Shown: positions 1 to 11,100 of the stretch, in pieces | Numbering within the stretch: the stretch's first letter is position 1 | Layout of the letters: every line of letters starts with the position of its first letter | From: Sphagnum compactum | Taxonomy: Eukaryota; Bryophyta; Sphagnopsida; Sphagnales | Direction: 5' to 3' | DNA length: 64,000 nt | NCBI GenBank assembly: GCA_965153455.1 | Contig: OZ234504.1 | Coordinates: forward strand, 930,001 to 994,000 | Translations under genes and position numbers: made by a program | Notes under the pieces: generated by a model | Told to the model about the DNA's origin: nothing | Seen by the model: the letters and a program-made list of their open reading frames with translations, nothing else | Database searches by the model: none

Positions 1-422
1 GATACTGGACCTCTGAAACTAGAAAACCGAGAAGCTGGCGGGAATGCAGAAGACAATTTCAGATTGCACAACACTAGTACTACGCGTTGAGAGAGAAACT
101 CAGGACGGTGAACGTTTCCTTCAAAGCTCCCAAAGGCATTGCACGCTTGAGCATGAGAATGGAGATGAGAAGAGTCTAGCAGTACATTTATACTAGATCT
201 GAGCAAAAGTTGGGTTGTTGAGAAAGGCAATTGTCCTCCTGTAAATGAAGCGCGAATTCTCACGGAGTCGTCGTCGATTTCGCAGCTGATTCACTGGTAA
301 TGGAGGCGCAGCATGTGATATCATTGATTGAGCATCACGAGCTCAAAACCCCGACTCTGCAGTTGGCATTGATGGGTGGCCTGCATATCAGCAGCAGCTT
401 CTTCTAGTTCAAAGGTTCAAAC

Positions 423-811
423 CAGTGTTGGCCGGTTATTTAAAAAAATTCATAGTCATGGGGTAGGGTTATTTTTTTTCCATAAATTTGGGTGTCGGTC
501 AGGTTATCAACCTTCTTTTGGTAGTAACCAATGGTTATGAATAAAGGTAAGTTTCCAAGTACCCGATTGATAACCTTGAATACCCAATTAACCATAGGTT
601 GCTGTCTTTTTTGCTTTGTTTTCTATCCCATTAATACTTCAGGATTGATAACCTAATGCTAGCCAGGTCGTCCGGGTAAGTTCTAAGATTTTGTAAATTA
701 AATGCGAGGCGGTTAGGATGTTAATCGGTTATGAAATATCAGTAACCAGCTGGTAGGCTTTTAATAACCGGTCTGATGACCGGGACGAAACTCAAAAACC
801 GGCCGACATTG
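423..811. mobile_element. hAT-type MITE (non-autonomous)
   Basis: The ends form an imperfect terminal inverted repeat: CAGTGTTGGCCGG at 423-435 against the reverse complement of CCGGCCGACATTG at 799-811. It is flanked by a degenerate 8-bp direct repeat, GTTCAAAC at 415-422 and GTTCAAGG at 812-819. The CAGTG-type terminus and 8-bp target duplication are typical of the hAT superfamily. The interior has repeated 'ggttat/aaccgg' motifs and no coding capacity. It is about 390 bp long, which suits a MITE. Confidence 0.6.
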
Positions 812-869
812 GTTCAAGGCAGCGCCCGCGGCGCACGGATCCGATAACCGCGGCATCGTCCAATTGCCT

Positions 870-1122
870 ACCTCTCAGAAGAATAGCGCTGCGCATTCAT
901 GGGTGCTGAGATCTCCAACTTCCGAATAGAATGCACCAACTACCCCCCACAAGAATAGAGTTGCGCATTCATGCGTCCTCCTCTTAATGCTCCAGCCGCT
1001 TTCGAATGGCAGTCTAATGCACTAACTACCTAGCTACCTCTCATCAGAAGAATAGCGCTGCGAATTCATGGCATAGGTCCTCTCCCCTCCTAAAGCTCCA
1101 CCAGCTTCCGAATAGAATGTAA
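870..1122. repeat. three diverged direct repeats, 73-95 bp apart
   Basis: Three copies begin near 877, 950 and 1045. They share the core 'aagaatagcgctgcgcattcatg', followed by a 'cttccgaatagaatgcac' block. They lie 180 to 430 bp upstream of the TATA box of the nsLTP gene, so they may be part of its distal promoter. No function can be read from sequence alone. Confidence 0.7.
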
Positions 1123-1297
1123 ATCGCGTTGACAAAACATGTCCACATAAATGTGTGATGCAATCGCACCTGAAAACTGGGCTTTCCAGATCGCCTTCAA
1201 TTCCTTCCACCCACCTGCGAGAAATAAAAATTGAAGCAACTACCAAGCACATACCATCATCATGTTGGATTCCTCTGCAACTGACCTTGGTTGCTGC

Positions 1298-1305
1298 TAT
1301 AAATA
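1298..1305 (+). promoter_or_regulatory. TATA box of the nsLTP gene
   Basis: TATAAATA lies 215 bp upstream of the nsLTP start codon. Transcription would begin near 1330, leaving a 5' leader of about 190 nt with no in-frame extension of the protein. Confidence 0.6.
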
Positions 1306-1519
1306 CTCGTGTCCACTCAACGCTGTTCCATCGCTAGTGCACATCGTGTCTTCCAAACTCCCATCTCGTGCTTGCAAGCTGCCTACTAGTCTTCAGTGTG
1401 ATCACCTTTGTTCGCAGAGGCAGACTTTTGTTCACGGATTTTTTTACAGTCTAAGATATATCTATCATCTTCTTCAGATCTTCTTGAGCAGCTCGCGGGA
1501 TTGTTCTTGAGTTCTTCAG

Positions 1520-2336
1520 ATGGCAGGGATGATAGGTAGCAAAGACATTGTTGCATTTGGGTTGTGTCTGTTGGTTGTCATGGCAAGCTTGCCAGCTGAA
1601 ACAGATGCTGCCACCTGCAACCTCTACTCACTCATGCCTTGTCTCTCCGCGGTGGAAGGCACTCGCCCTCCCGCTCCATCTGCGAGCTGCTGCAAGGTGG
1701 TGAAGACCGTGGACAAGAACTGTCTGTGCGCTCAGCTCAAGTCTGGAAGCTACCCCAAGCAGATGGTGGAGAACGCGCTGCTGCTCCCCAAGAAGTGCGG
1801 CCGTACCAACCTCGCTGGCTTCCGATGCGGAGGTAAGCGAAGAAATAATAATTCCTGTTCTAAACACGCCATGTGTACCCCATTCTCCATCCCCGACACA
1901 TACATGGATGGGTCTTCTTCCTTTCTCTTGGATCCTACTCGAGTACTATAGAAGCAATTCCTTGACATTTTCTCCACCTTCAAATGTTTTATGAACACGT
2001 TCTCCAATATTTTTCTCTGCTAAAATTTAGTGCACGAACAAATCTGTAATCTATTCTCCGAGATTCAACTGCACACAACAAAATTTGTTCTCTTTCCTAA
2101 GAGCTAACAATTATGCACACAACAACAAATTTATCTGCGAATCCCTTTTCTTTGAGCTGATTATGATGTGTGAAATTGCAACGCATCTGTTCTCTTTTCT
2201 CTGAGCTAATATATAGTGTGTGCACACCAACACATCCAGGTTCTCTTTTCACCGAGTTTCTAATGAGTGTGCTTTGCAACAAATTTATCTGTTGTGGTTT
2301 GTTTGTTTGTGTGCAGCATACACAGTTCCACATTAA
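1520..2336 (+). CDS. non-specific lipid-transfer protein (8-Cys, type 2/D-like), two exons
   Basis: Exons 1520-1832 and 2317-2336 are joined across a GT-AG intron in phase 1, giving 110 aa. Residues 1-31 are a secretion signal with a hydrophobic core and an A-rich cleavage region. The mature part has the eight-cysteine pattern C-X7-C-X15-CC-X9-CLC-X22-C-X9-C. Four disulfides would brace a helical bundle around a lipid cavity. The hydrophobic Leu between the paired CXC cysteines and the short C1-C2 spacing resemble type 2/type D nsLTPs. Such proteins carry lipids in the wall and cuticle. Exon 2 adds only six residues (AYTVPH) and the stop. No GPI-anchor tail is present. The family call is firm; the small exon 2 rests on splice phase and the VP-type ending. 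Confidence 0.88.
2020..2300. repeat. about 50-bp diverged tandem repeat inside the nsLTP intron
   Basis: Roughly five degenerate units carry 'gttctcttttct-gagctaat', 'tgtgtgcacacaacaa' and 'caaatttatctg'. They fill most of the intron (1833-2316) up to its T-rich acceptor tract. Confidence 0.55.
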
Positions 2337-3508
2337 AGTCCTTTGGATTCCACAGACAAGCATCATGTGCTCCAGTTCAGTTCAGAAGAAGGAGAAATAG
2401 GTCTGAAAGGGGGCTGTTAGAACAAGCTCCTCTTGCAACTTTGACTTAAGCAAGAAAAATGCATCTTCGTCTATTGAAGATTTGGAATTTAACAGTCCTT
2501 TAAAGTGCTCATTGGATTCTGCTTATGTGTTTCATTTGAACTCATGGAATTTACAAACTGATCAGTTTGAGTTCATACTTGAAATGTGCTTGAGGATCAG
2601 GAGTTTGAACTTGTGACCGCCAACCATCTCTTGTTGATAATAAAAATCTGCAGGCTGCATCCTGGAACGTGGATTATTCATGATAGAAAGGAACTTGAAG
2701 CTGCATTAAGAAATATTAGCAAATTTGAATAGTAGTTCAAAAACAAAGAATTTGATCATGTTTGTGACAGCAATCTAGACCAGATCTTTCTCCGTTTTAG
2801 TCTAATGGAGTTTCAACGATCTTTTTTACAAAATGACAAGCAACAGACACAATCCAAATGCAAACTCCCTACCAAGAAAGAATTTCCACAACAATTGCTG
2901 AACAAAAATCATATCTTCACCACGACAAGCACCAGAAATCTACGACTGAGAGAGTAGTTTAAGATGAAACTCTTAGGACTATCCAAAATCTCAGCTCTCA
3001 CAATTGGGTGGGTGTTCTATAGGTTGGCATCTCTGCAGAACTTATTAGACTCAATTTCACAGCATCCTCAGACTCAATCAATACCTGACATGGTTTGGAA
3101 CTCTATTTGGACATAAAATCCCAAGCATTATTCACTTAAACAAAATTCTGCCACCAATTCATTTTCCTTCAATTATTAAGAACTGTTTAGGAAAAAACAG
3201 CGGGAAATCTGAAGATACAGCACAACAACAGAACTTTGGCATCTCCACTCAAGAAATGGTGCAGAGGCTCCAGTCAGAATGGCAAGTACATATGCGCCCA
3301 CAGCCCCATATAAATAAATGTCTGTCCCTGGCCCTAGGTAAATGAAAAAGACTAGACTTGTGGTTGCAAAACCACAAAAACAAGGAAGATGCCTTGTTTG
3401 AGCTGAAAATCTACCAAAACTGAGATCAACTGCTAGGTAAGCATCAGCTGCCTGTCTAATTTTACAAACTGCAATACGCAACATGTCGTATGACACTTAA
3501 TTTGAAGA
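2337..3508. other. convergent intergenic region, 3' ends of nsLTP and WSD genes
   Basis: No gene is seen. The span must hold the 3' UTR of the + strand nsLTP gene and of the - strand wax ester synthase. No clear poly(A) signal could be assigned to either with confidence. Confidence 0.5.
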
Positions 3509-6172
3509 TTACTTTGAATCTTGCCTTAGCAAGACAACAGCTCTCTTCATCTCCTGGAGGGCATCAACCATATAGTGACAAAGGGTGTCAGGGTCTGGAA
3601 TGAGGTCTCTGCTTGTCAAGGCAACCAAGCTTGCCTTTCCAGCATAGCTCTGAAAGAAAACCGATAGTGACTGCAGCCCACAGGAACACATATAAGTACT
3701 ATGTACAACCTACAACACAAATTATCAATGGCCTTGCAGGCATATTGACATCATTCAGTTTCAAGAACCTCTCCACAAAGGACGAGGTTTCATCTTCTGG
3801 ATGCAGTGTGAGGGTGCAGTCACCTGTGGCGCTCCAGCTGTAAAGGCGTAAATGTGGACGACGGGATTTCTACCAAACATGACAGGCTCCATTGGCCCTG
3901 GCACATTTGACACTGCCAATGTGGTTCGCAATGTTAACTGCTCTACAATCCTTGTTGGCAGCTGCAAATAGGCAGTTCAAAGGTGTCAACAGTTTCATCA
4001 GCATTGGTGAGGACACTTGTCTGTAGGAAAGACTTATGCTAAATCAACCAACCATCACCACCTCTGCATTGGGGTCAAGAAATATGAACAGGAATGTCAT
4101 TAGAAACTCCAAACAATGGAGACAACAACTCTGTCAAATAACTACAGAGATAGATTAGGTTCAACCCCAAATTCAAATTGGAACCCATAGCAAGAAATGG
4201 AAATAGATCATGAGATTGAGGCCATACAACTGGCCCTGTAATCGACATTAGGAATGCCCCACTATAGTACGTGAATGGGCCTTCAAGAGATGCCTTCATG
4301 CGGTCACTTGTTTTCTTGGCTGCTCGTATGCGATCAAGTGGATCACTATAGTACTTCAGAGGAATTGGAAAGATCAAGGAGCCAAGTCGGTTTCCCCATG
4401 GTGACTGAGATCCACCATCCATCATTGATGCAAGTTCCTGCAACCCAGCAGAAACAGTGAGAAGAATACTCAATTAACGACATGCACAGCTCAGAAAAGT
4501 ACTTGACCAGGAGTTAACAAACTTCTACCTGCAGACCTGGTGATGGCCTGCTGTCCACAAGGACTGTTGCACGTATTCGCAAGCAGTTCAATTTTGATGT
4601 GTTTTTCCTGTGATTGACAACCCCATTTTGCATAGTTCCATGAATTTGGGTTACACCTTCAACCTTTCTCTTCTCCCCTCTGGATTCTGGCTCACCTGCA
4701 AAAGTTGCCCACACCAATTTCTCAAGTTAGCAAAGTTATACCAATATACCAGGTTGATTTATTTTATTTCAATTGTTTCATGACAAGAGATGAACTATCA
4801 ATTCTGCTGTGCATGGTTTCATAGAACAAGTATGTCATACAGGAATGTCTAACCCAAAAGCAATGAATATATATACTTGAAGGAAAATACATGTGTGAGA
4901 AAAATACCAGCAGGGTTTTCAAGGGCATTGTAGTGACTCTCCAGATACCGATGGAGGCCTGCTCCAACGATGCCCATAAAAACATCATTTATTGTCTGTG
5001 ATCAACAGCACAACATAGCTTGTGAATTGTAACAACATATATCCTCTGAAATTTTGTTTTCTTTCTGGAACGACAGGTTGTCCTGAGATCACCCACTAAA
5101 ACTCTTGTTGGCTCAGGCAATACAGAACTCAGAATTGAACTTACCCCATTAAGTGCCTCCTTCACTAAACGCATATCATCAAGGTTGATTGAAGCAAACA
5201 TAACACTCTTCTGGGCCATCCCCTCACCTGCATGGCCCTTGATCTTTGTGTCACTGTCTTTTAACCACAGAACTGTTGCGAATAAATAAGCCAGGCCAAT
5301 CATAGTATTCCATGCAATGAGGAAATTCTTCCACAATGAACTCAGCAGAAAAGTATGTAGAGCAGCCGTCTGCTTCTTCCGTTTAGATGGTATTGAGGGA
5401 AGCATGTCTGGGTGCTCAACACACCGGGTGGATGCCAATAAGAGAGACATGAGAGAAGTTCCATCGCCTAAAGAATGATGCATACGGAGAACCATATGTG
5501 CAGCTGCCTGTCCTGATGTCCCATTCAACACATGGCACTCCCATAGAGGCCGTGAGAAGCTCATTGATGGTGCAGTTGCAAGGTCTGCAATGTAGTTCTC
5601 AACAAAATGTGGAGCTGCAAAATCCTCCTTTGAAAAACCAGATGGCTCAAAAATATGAGCATCAATGTCTACCTCTGTGGGCACCCAGACATTTGTACCT
5701 TTCACATTTTTCTTCTGCACTCTGACAATCACCCAAATTCAGTTTCATCAACAGGCTTTAATCCTGGAATACACAAGAAGCTCCCAAACCCGAAGAGTGA
5801 CAGTCTGCAAGGAAAAACAGATCACTAAGATTCTTCTAAGATTTCACAGTGGGTTCCAATGCTGCAAAATCAGACAGACAAGAACAGAGAGCTAACCATG
5901 ACACTGTGAAATCGCTTGTGTTTCACCAAAGTTTCCTCCATTGTCTTTCTGAATTCTGGCAAGTTGATGGGATTCTTGAACCCCAGGGTGCACAGAATAT
6001 AGCAGTTCATATTTGGTTGGGAAAACATCTGACCACATGGTGATACGGGCTCTTCTGGCTCTGCTGCTGCTAGACTTCCACCACTGAAATTGGCCAAAGA
6101 AGGAGACATTGCACCATCTCGTTTTGTTGCAATGCGTGGCAGTTTCAATGAACTAACCTCCTCTGACTCCAT
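3509..6172 (-). CDS. wax ester synthase / diacylglycerol acyltransferase (WSD1-like), seven coding exons
   Basis: Exons on the minus strand: 6172-5897, 5714-5145, 4995-4908, 4695-4529, 4437-4228, 3961-3824, 3670-3509. All junctions are GT-AG and in phase, giving 536 aa, close to the family's usual 480-520. It is expected to esterify acyl-CoA to fatty alcohol (and possibly diacylglycerol) at the ER. The N-terminal WS/DGAT acyltransferase domain has PVSP near residue 40 and the catalytic HHSLGDG at 171-177 (HHxxxDG intact). A hydrophobic segment lies near 225-245. Then come the conserved TINDVFMGIV block and the WSD1_C domain, with PWGN, SNVPGP and a closing NYAGKAS-like segment (here QSYAGKAS). 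ATG 6172 was chosen because the acceptor of its exon lies at 6213 and reading upstream of that is intronic. Nothing suggests decay. Confidence 0.9.
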
Positions 6173-6212
6173 AATCTTCTTGCTAGACTTCTTTCCTCTA
6201 TACGATTCACCT
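6173..6212 (-). other. 5'-UTR part of the WSD start-codon exon
   Basis: On the minus strand a 'caatcttgcag' acceptor ends at 6213, so the exon starts at 6212 and runs 40 nt to the ATG at 6172. The first 30 nt of this exon are nearly identical to the two mini-exons at 7153 and 6834, so it is a member of the same duplicated exon family. Confidence 0.6.
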
Positions 6213-6775
6213 CTGCAAGATTGAAACTGTTGAATCCCTTTCCACTCCAATTCCACCACTGCACTGTACAGCAAATTTTGGATGAAGAAAAATCAAAACA
6301 TGCCAGTTTGCCTCATAAAAATGGTTTTGACCCAGCATTTTCGCCCAGGATACTTAGGGTGGCAAAAGGCACAGCAAAGCCTAACACCTGCTGTTGATTG
6401 GCGAGATGGTTTGATTGATTTATAAGGGTTGCTGTTAGTAGTCTCCCACCTTTTGCTGTCCCAGTTTCAGTTTTGTGAGTGAGGTTGGGAAAAAGTGAAT
6501 AACTAATCTTGGCTGTGAGAAATATTGTTGCAGGGCCACATACTGAGCATGAGCGGAGTTGCTCTGATGAGAGAAACGATTTCAAATCAAGACAAATTAT
6601 ACCCTGGCTTCAAAAGAGAGATCTAAGCCAGTACAATCGTGAGCAGGAGTGCAATTTTGCTTCACTCTGGATTATCAAGTTCATGCTCTTCTTATGGATC
6701 TCATTTGCAATGATCCAACCAAAAGCTCATTGACTGTCAGGCATGAAAAACTATTGTTCGGGATAAAATCCTTAC

Positions 6776-6834
6776 CAAAATCTGTATCAAGGTAACAAGC
6801 TTCTTGATCTTTCTTTCCTCCGTACAATTCACCT
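6776..6834 (-). other. putative duplicated leader mini-exon, copy B
   Basis: It is a 59-nt segment bounded on the minus strand by an AG acceptor at 6836-6835 (the motif is ttggag instead of ttgcag) and a GTAAGG donor at 6775. It is homologous to copy C and to the start of the ATG exon. It would be a non-coding 5'-UTR exon if used. The weaker acceptor may favour skipping. Confidence 0.45.
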
Positions 6835-7090
6835 CTCCAAGATTGAAACAGCCAATTCCGTTTCCACTCCAATGCAAAACCTGAATACAGAAACAATTCA
6901 AAACAAGACAGTGTAACAGCTTCAAACAGAAATTCAGAGAAAGCCAGTTCATTCGTGAGCAGGAGTGCACTTTTGCTTCACTATCAATCATCAAGATCAT
7001 GCTCCTTCTTCTGGATCTCATTGCAATCATCACCGAAAGCTCATTGACTCTCAGGCATGAAAAACAAGAAATTCGCCAGAAAATTCTCAC

Positions 7091-7153
7091 CAAAATCTGC
7101 TTCAAGTCAACAATCTTCTTGCTCTTTCTTTCTTTCCTCTGCACGATTCACCT
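7091..7153 (-). other. putative duplicated leader mini-exon, copy C
   Basis: It is a 63-nt segment after a 'caatcttgcag' acceptor ending at 7154 and before a GTGAG donor at 7090. It is nearly identical to copy B and to the leader of the start-codon exon. The acceptor is stronger than that of copy B. It is probably an alternative 5'-UTR exon of the WSD gene. Confidence 0.5.
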
Positions 7154-7418
7154 CTGCAAGATTGAAACAGTCAAATCAATTTGCATTCCAATGCAAAGCC
7201 TAAAGAAAGAAACCACGTATGAGGATAATTACCTCAGGTTCAAAAGAGACAAAAAAGCAGTTCAACTCGTGAATAGGAGTGCACTTTTGCTTCACTCTCG
7301 ATGGACCGACCACTATCATCAAGTTCACGATCTTCTTCTCGAACTCACAATTGCAATCATCCAACCAAAAGCTCATTGCATGAAAAAAAAAAATCGTTTT
7401 CCATCAACAAATCCTTAC

Positions 7419-7690
7419 CAAAATCTGCGTCGGCAAAAATTTCCAAACGATCAAAACCAAGATCGTCTTCACCACACGCATACAAGACTTGCTTCTAAGC
7501 TCAATTTTCCTCCGCTCAAAATTCCTTGAAAAACACGGTTGCTTAATCTCCTTGACCCGAACCACACTACCTCTGCAAAATCCCGATCGGATTCAGCAAA
7601 ACGTCAAGAGATAAAAATTCTCTCACCAAAACACAAAGCGCCGCACTCTTCTTCCTCGTCTTCTTCACCGTCGTTCATTCGCGGCTCGAC
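7419..7690 (-). other. probable first (untranslated) exon and transcription start region of WSD
   Basis: On the minus strand this stretch ends in 'gcagattttg' followed by GTAAGG, the same donor context as the mini-exons, but no matching acceptor precedes it. That fits a first exon. It is richer in G+C than its flanks. The exact transcription start cannot be placed, and no TATA box is evident. Confidence 0.4.
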
Positions 7691-7736
7691 TCGCAGTGTT
7701 ATTTTTGGTTTGGCAAAATTTAGCCACTTGGAGATT

Positions 7737-7775
7737 GGGGGGAAAAAAAAAGGCGGGGGGGGCGGCGGGGGGGGG
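7737..7775 (+). other. long G tracts, potential G-quadruplex
   Basis: Runs of six, eight and nine G, plus GG pairs, occur within 39 bases, interrupted by an A tract. This is upstream of the WSD first exon, with the G-rich strand opposite the gene's sense strand. Confidence 0.7.
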
Positions 7776-7802
7776 CGAAACTGCGAGCAGTATTTTTTTT
7801 TT

Positions 7803-7945
7803 TTGTTTTGACGAATTTTCGCACTGTGGCGATTTAAAAAGAACTCGGTGCCAATTGTCAAAAGATTTTTTTAGGGAAAAAAATGAAAAAATCGCCATAT
7901 TTTATTTTGAGGGAAAAAAAAAAGTCACATTATTATCATATTTAG
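7803..7945. repeat. dispersed repeat, copy 1
   Basis: It contains 'cgaattttcgcactgtggcg' (7812-7831) and 'cgccatattttattttgaggg' followed by an A run. The first motif recurs in inverted orientation at 17601-17635. The second recurs near 9400-9450 and 22980-23050. This indicates an unclassified dispersed element of this genome. Confidence 0.5.
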
Positions 7946-8341
7946 ACAATGACGTATTATTGGTAGAATTCTACTTGACTGCTTGGCTCACTCCTCTTGT
8001 GTCGATATGGTAATTTCCAGTCCACTTACTTGACAAAATTGAGAAAAAAAAAGCCTTGGCAAGTGCAAGTGTTTTTTCCCAATTTTGTGAGGTAGGTGGT
8101 CGGACAATCATCCACAAGAGGACTTTGCCGAGTTAACCGAATACCTCGGCAAAATATTCTTCGGTACCTTATATGTTAACAGAATAGCTTCGTACAAAAT
8201 TAAAAGATTTAAGAAAAAAAAATTAAATTATCTTTTGTTTTGCCGAATTTTTGAAAAATTATTTGTTACTTGTGCCAAAATTTTCATACTAAACCATCCC
8301 CCACATGTTTATTGTTATTTATAACAATTACTTGCCGAAAA
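7946..8341. other. AT-rich spacer
   Basis: No gene is seen. The stretch leads into the 55-bp satellite through 'cttgccgaaaatttcag', a sequence also found before the diverged copy at 9086. Confidence 0.4.
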
Positions 8342-8785
8342 TTTCAGAATTAAAAAATCAAGTGCCAAAGTTAAGGTTTAGAATTTAAATAATTATTCTC
8401 AGAATTAAGAAATCAAGTTCCAAAGTTAAGGTTTAGAATTTAATTAATATTCTCAGAATTAAGAAATCAAGTGCCAAAGTTAAGGTTTAGAATTTAATTA
8501 ATTATTCTCAGAATTAAGAAATCAAGTGCCAAAGTTAAGGTTTAGAATTTAATTAATTATTCTCAGAATTAAGAAATCAAGTGCCAAAGTGAAGGTTTAG
8601 AATTTAATTAATTGTTCTCAGAATTAAGAAATCAAGTGCCAAAGTGAAGGTTTAGAATTTAATTAATTATTCTCAGAATTAAGAAATCAAGTGCCAAAGT
8701 GAAGGTTTAGAATTTAATTAATTGTTCTCAGAATTAAGAAATCAAGTGCCAAAGTTAAGGTTTAGAATTTAATTAATTATTCGGC
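8342..8785. repeat. 55-bp satellite array, eight copies
   Basis: The unit reads about 'attctcagaattaagaaatc' then 'aagtgccaaagttaaggttt' then 'agaatttaattaatt'. Unit anchors (gtgcc/gttcc) fall at 8362, 8417, 8471, 8526, 8581, 8636, 8691 and 8746, so the period is 55 with one 54. Copies differ at few sites, for example gttaagg or gtgaagg. One diverged, unexpanded copy of the same sequence, with the same flanks, is at about 9086-9180. Confidence 0.95.
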
Positions 8786-11100
8786 AGTTTGTTGCTGAAT
8801 TGGATTGGGGGGGAGTACAGTACCCAGAACTTTTTTGCAAACCCTACCTACTATGTACTGGAAGATGCAAGAAACTATCGTGAATTCAACCTACATTGGT
8901 ACCTATGTATTCACGAGTACTTGTTATAATTCATATTAATTATTAGTTCATGGGTTCGAACACTCACAACTCTTTCATGTCAATTGGCCCGTGGGTGTAC
9001 TCACAACTTTTTCATGTTTATTGGCCCCTAACCAATTTTTTGGGAAACATTTGGGAATATTAGTTTATTAATTTTTATAACCATTTACCCGACAAAAATT
9101 TCAGAATAAAAAAACCAAGTGCTGAAGTTAAAATTTTAATTTTAATTAATTATTTGGCAGTTCATTGCCAAAATTGTTCAGGTACTACACTACCCCCCTT
9201 CTTAATTGGTGAATTCAACCTTTTTTTTTGCTATATAAAACTGATGACTTTGGAGGATATTTTCCCCAAAAAAGTCCTTTGTTGTACAATTCAACTACCC
9301 TTCTTTTGGTCACCAAGTGGCAAAATTTGGTGACCCAAAAACAAAAAACCCTAGCTGGCACTTTTGTACAGAAGATGCTTTTTGGAAAAATTGACCCCAA
9401 ACTTGCCATATTTGGAGGGAAAAAAAAATGTTGGAATCGCCATATTTAGATCACAGGTTCTTCTTGTATGTGGCCCACTATTTAGAGGGGGTTTCAAAAC
9501 AAATTTACTTTTATCTCCGACCCATAGCCAAATTTGGCTATGCCTCTTGATGGCCAGTACAATTACCTCACAAAATTGAAAAAACAAAAGCTCCTTGAGT
9601 TTAGTCCTTTCTTGTTCTTTTTCTGTTTTTTCAGTTTTGGAAAGTGGATTCTCCTGAATTTTTTTTAATCATTTTTCAAATCCTAAGCTATGGTGACTCA
9701 TTCTTCTTTTAAGTTCATTGGGTAAAAAATTTTAGAATAAATTATTTATTTTGAAGAATTTTCTAATCTTCTAATAGAAAAAGAAAAACAACCCAATTTG
9801 AGAAATGGATTGGGCGAATTTTTTAATCCTTTTTGGAGATCCTATCTATCTTAATTCTTATCTCTTATTTGTAAAGGGTTGATTTTGTGTGTTTTAATAA
9901 GCCTTTGGGTTATTAAAATATTTTGAAAAATTCTTAGCTCTTGTGAAGCATTTGAAGAGTTGCTTTAGAGACAGATGTTAGGAGTCTATGGAAGACTTTG
10001 TTTTGTGAAGAAAATTCAGTTTTGGTGAAGATTTTGAGGGGGGCCCAAGTGATCATTATTGATCTTTTAGACTTTTTGTGACTTTTTCTCTTTTGACAAA
10101 GTCAGGAGCAAGTTGTAAGTACTTTACTTTCAACCTTAATAAAGTTATACCCAAGGTCACCCTGTCTTTGGGTCCTAGTTTGACCTTGTAATCCCTGTTT
10201 CATCCCCAATTTTGAGTGTAGTTGCAAGGGGAGCAAAACTGAGTATTGATTGAAGATTTTCAGGATTTTATTTTGACAAGTATGTTGAACTGAAATTTAT
10301 AGTATCAGTTATTAATTTTTATTAGTTATATAATTTTGTGCCTTTACATAATCTATATATTAACAAAGGTCAATTGTTTGTTTGGTTTATTTGTCATTGA
10401 GATATCTCAAACCACGGTGCCCCCCATCATGCTCTTGGTACCATTGGAAGGGTGCATTGAGTTAATTTATAGTGTTTAGGTTTGTAGTGCAAGAGTTACT
10501 GAACATTGAACAATTTTCTTTCAAAAAAATCAAATATCAACATTTTAGGAAAATTGGGCCAAGCTCTTGATGCTATTGGAAAGCCTTTGATGATTTCGAT
10601 TTCTTGGAGGTCATTTGGTAATTTTAAGAATTAATTATGAAAACTCAAATATTTCACCATGCAAAAATATGATCTTCAAAAAATCCTCTAAAAGAAACCA
10701 AAATCCTTCAAGATATTATAATTCTATAATAACTAATCTCAAGTTTCAACACAAGCCAAAATATCATCTTTCAAAAATCCTCATATAATAAAATAGACCT
10801 ATTACGTAGGGGCCAAAATCCACTAAGCTACTATACTCTATATTGGATCTAAACACAAAATTTCCTTCCTTGCCTCGGTAGGCAAGGCCAACAAATTGTT
10901 ATTGTCCAAACTGTGACCGGAGGTTGTCTTTTTAAAAAAGAGAACCAACCGAGGACACTAATTTGGTCCCCTCTTTTTTCCCTGTGTACCGTCTTCATCT
11001 CAACTTTGGATTTTGTCCCCAGTTTTGGCAAAACTGGGGTCCAGTACCCAGAGTTTGGAGACCCAATTGGGTGTGTGTATTATGACACAAGCTTTATGCT
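8786..11100. other. AT-rich spacer with degenerate repeats
   Basis: No supportable gene is present. It contains the diverged satellite unit near 9086-9180, a short direct repeat 'actcacaact-tttcatgt' near 8962 and 8999, a hairpin around GGTCACC/GGTGACC at 9309-9337, and another copy of the 'gccatatttggagggaaaaa' motif near 9405. Confidence 0.5.

Larger units (their letters stand above)
6560..7430 (-). repeat. tandem array of about 315-bp units in the WSD leader
   Basis: Three units are recognisable by 'gagcaggagtgca-ttttgcttcact' at 6641, 6957 and 7271 (spacing 316 and 314). They also share 'caaaagctcattg' and 'ccaaaatctg' blocks and the 'cacctctgcaagattgaaac' block at 6831 and 7150. An extra copy of the last block sits at 6210, next to the start-codon exon. 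Copies are diverged by small indels. They lie upstream (on the minus strand) of the WSD coding region. Confidence 0.8.

Noticed and set aside
3176-3496. 106-codon minus-strand frame after the WSD stop
   Set aside because: It begins beyond the WSD stop codon, shows no domain, and lies in the expected 3' UTR.
7604-7898. Pro-rich minus-strand frames
   Set aside because: They are translations of the G/A tracts in the WSD promoter.
8342-8785. Possible CRISPR-like array
   Set aside because: Units are contiguous and AT-rich, with no unique spacers. The genome is a plant; it is a satellite.
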